Shown: one piece after another, positions 63,545 to 64,000 of the stretch
Numbering within the stretch: the first letter of the stretch is position 1
How the letters are laid out: every line of letters starts with the position of its first letter
NCBI GenBank assembly: GCA_023376005.1
Contig: CM042139.1
Location: forward strand, 133,030,099-133,094,098
Direction of reading: 5' to 3'
Length of the DNA: 64,000 bases
Origin: Doryteuthis pealeii
Lineage: Eukaryota; Mollusca; Cephalopoda; Myopsida; Loliginidae
The notes under the pieces: generated by a model
Seen by the model: the letters and a program-made list of their open reading frames with translations, nothing else
Database searches by the model: none
What the model was told of the DNA's origin: nothing
Program-made: the position numbers and the translations under genes

Positions 63545-63770
63545 TCAAGCCCTGTCAATGGGACCAACCGTCACTTCTGCAGAGGAATAAGATCCAAAAC
63601 AAAATAGTGATGTCTTGGGTATGCCTCTAAACTGAGATTGTAGTTCCGGAGCTCTAAGGATTGTGGATTCACCCCATCATTGCCATTACTCTTAGTTCCA
63701 CTGACACATAGTGACAGTACCTGTCAGGATCCCATCTATGAGTCAAATAGATCTGTTTGAAAATTATTTG
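63545..63770 (+). mobile_element. Interspersed repeat, family VI (3' part)
   Basis: 'cttctgcagaggaataagat', 'accccatcattgccattact', 'gtacctgtcaggatcccatc' and 'tatgagtcaaatagatctgt', then the same AT trailer as at 15120-15240. Confidence 0.62.
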
Positions 63771-64000
63771 TATTGGATAGGAATAATTGATATATAACTT
63801 TGTAGAAATTATTTGCATTAAGCATTGTTACTTGATGCTGTTATAGTTTACAAAGAATTCTTATTATTACTTACTTGAAACCATATAACTGTGTGCAAAC
63901 AAATTATCATTATTAAACAGAAAAAGTTAATTAAACCCATATAATCGTTTGCAAATTATTTGTATTAGATATGTATACCTGATATATATATATAACTGTG

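Noticed and set aside
1..64000. CRISPR arrays, bacterial operons, riboswitches, rRNA operons
   Set aside because: The sequence is eukaryotic in character; tandem repeats here are microsatellites, SINE multimers or transposon tails, with no spacer-repeat regularity or prokaryotic signals.

Overview
This is a eukaryotic, very AT-rich, repeat-saturated stretch of an invertebrate genome assembly. I infer a mollusc, most likely a cephalopod, from the dense (TA)n microsatellites, several tRNA-derived SINE families, a 5S-rRNA-derived SINE, Penelope-like elements (PLEs) with GIY-YIG domains, mariner/Tc1 relics and LINE tails ending in (GAT)n. The species call is inference, not read from a marker gene. 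I found no secure host protein-coding gene, rRNA or functional tRNA. Two short open frames (36032-36141 and 62646-62756) are the only weak candidates for host exons.

Layout. 0-9 kb: a complete but dead mariner (668-1908), a second mariner 5' end, a Tc1 fragment, tRNA-SINEs and TA satellites. 9.1-12.1 kb: a PLE with reverse transcriptase and GIY-YIG domains, preceded by an inverted PLE 3' fragment, followed by three tandem copies of a ~190 bp tail and then a hammerhead-ribozyme-like motif. 12-20 kb: microsatellites, SINEs, a LINE C-terminus, a second PLE relic with its own hammerhead-like motif, a 558 bp foldback element with perfect 67 bp arms and a hammerhead-like end, and a 135 bp palindrome carrying two head-to-head hammerhead motifs. 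20-29 kb: a minus-strand LINE with zinc knuckle and restriction-like endonuclease remnants, LINE and mariner fragments, SINEs and a perfect 56 bp palindrome. 29-36.6 kb: a pyrimidine array, a compact tRNA-like unit fused to a textbook hammerhead ribozyme with a (TA)n end (29372-29506), SINE multimers, an inverted pair of a ~470 bp repeat, a MITE-like element and a CpG-richer block. 55.6-64 kb: more SINEs, mariner and LINE relics, and a short Helitron-like element.

The centre is not ordinary sequence. From 36618 to 40505 it is the reverse complement of 32634-36534. Then comes a gap of exactly 100 N (40511-40610). From 40611 to about 49305 the same locus (29065-36612) appears a third time in direct orientation, about 15 % longer and full of small indels that get worse along its length. 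49306-55620 continues in this noisy, C-biased style. I read this as a fold-back (strand-switch) read plus an unpolished overlapping contig, so the duplications are probably artefacts and open frames inside 40.6-55.6 kb should not be trusted.

The most interesting biology is the set of hammerhead-ribozyme motifs at 12010-12057, 17277-17320, 18747-18790, 19624-19660, 19674-19710 and 29378-29419. All lie in or beside PLE-type sequence and/or (TA)n tracts. The last is a near-ideal ribozyme sitting directly behind a tRNA-like Pol III head, a retrozyme-like or SINE-ribozyme chimera. Such ribozymes are known in PLEs and in small non-autonomous retroelements; this particular tRNA-ribozyme-(TA)n arrangement is the item I would follow up first.
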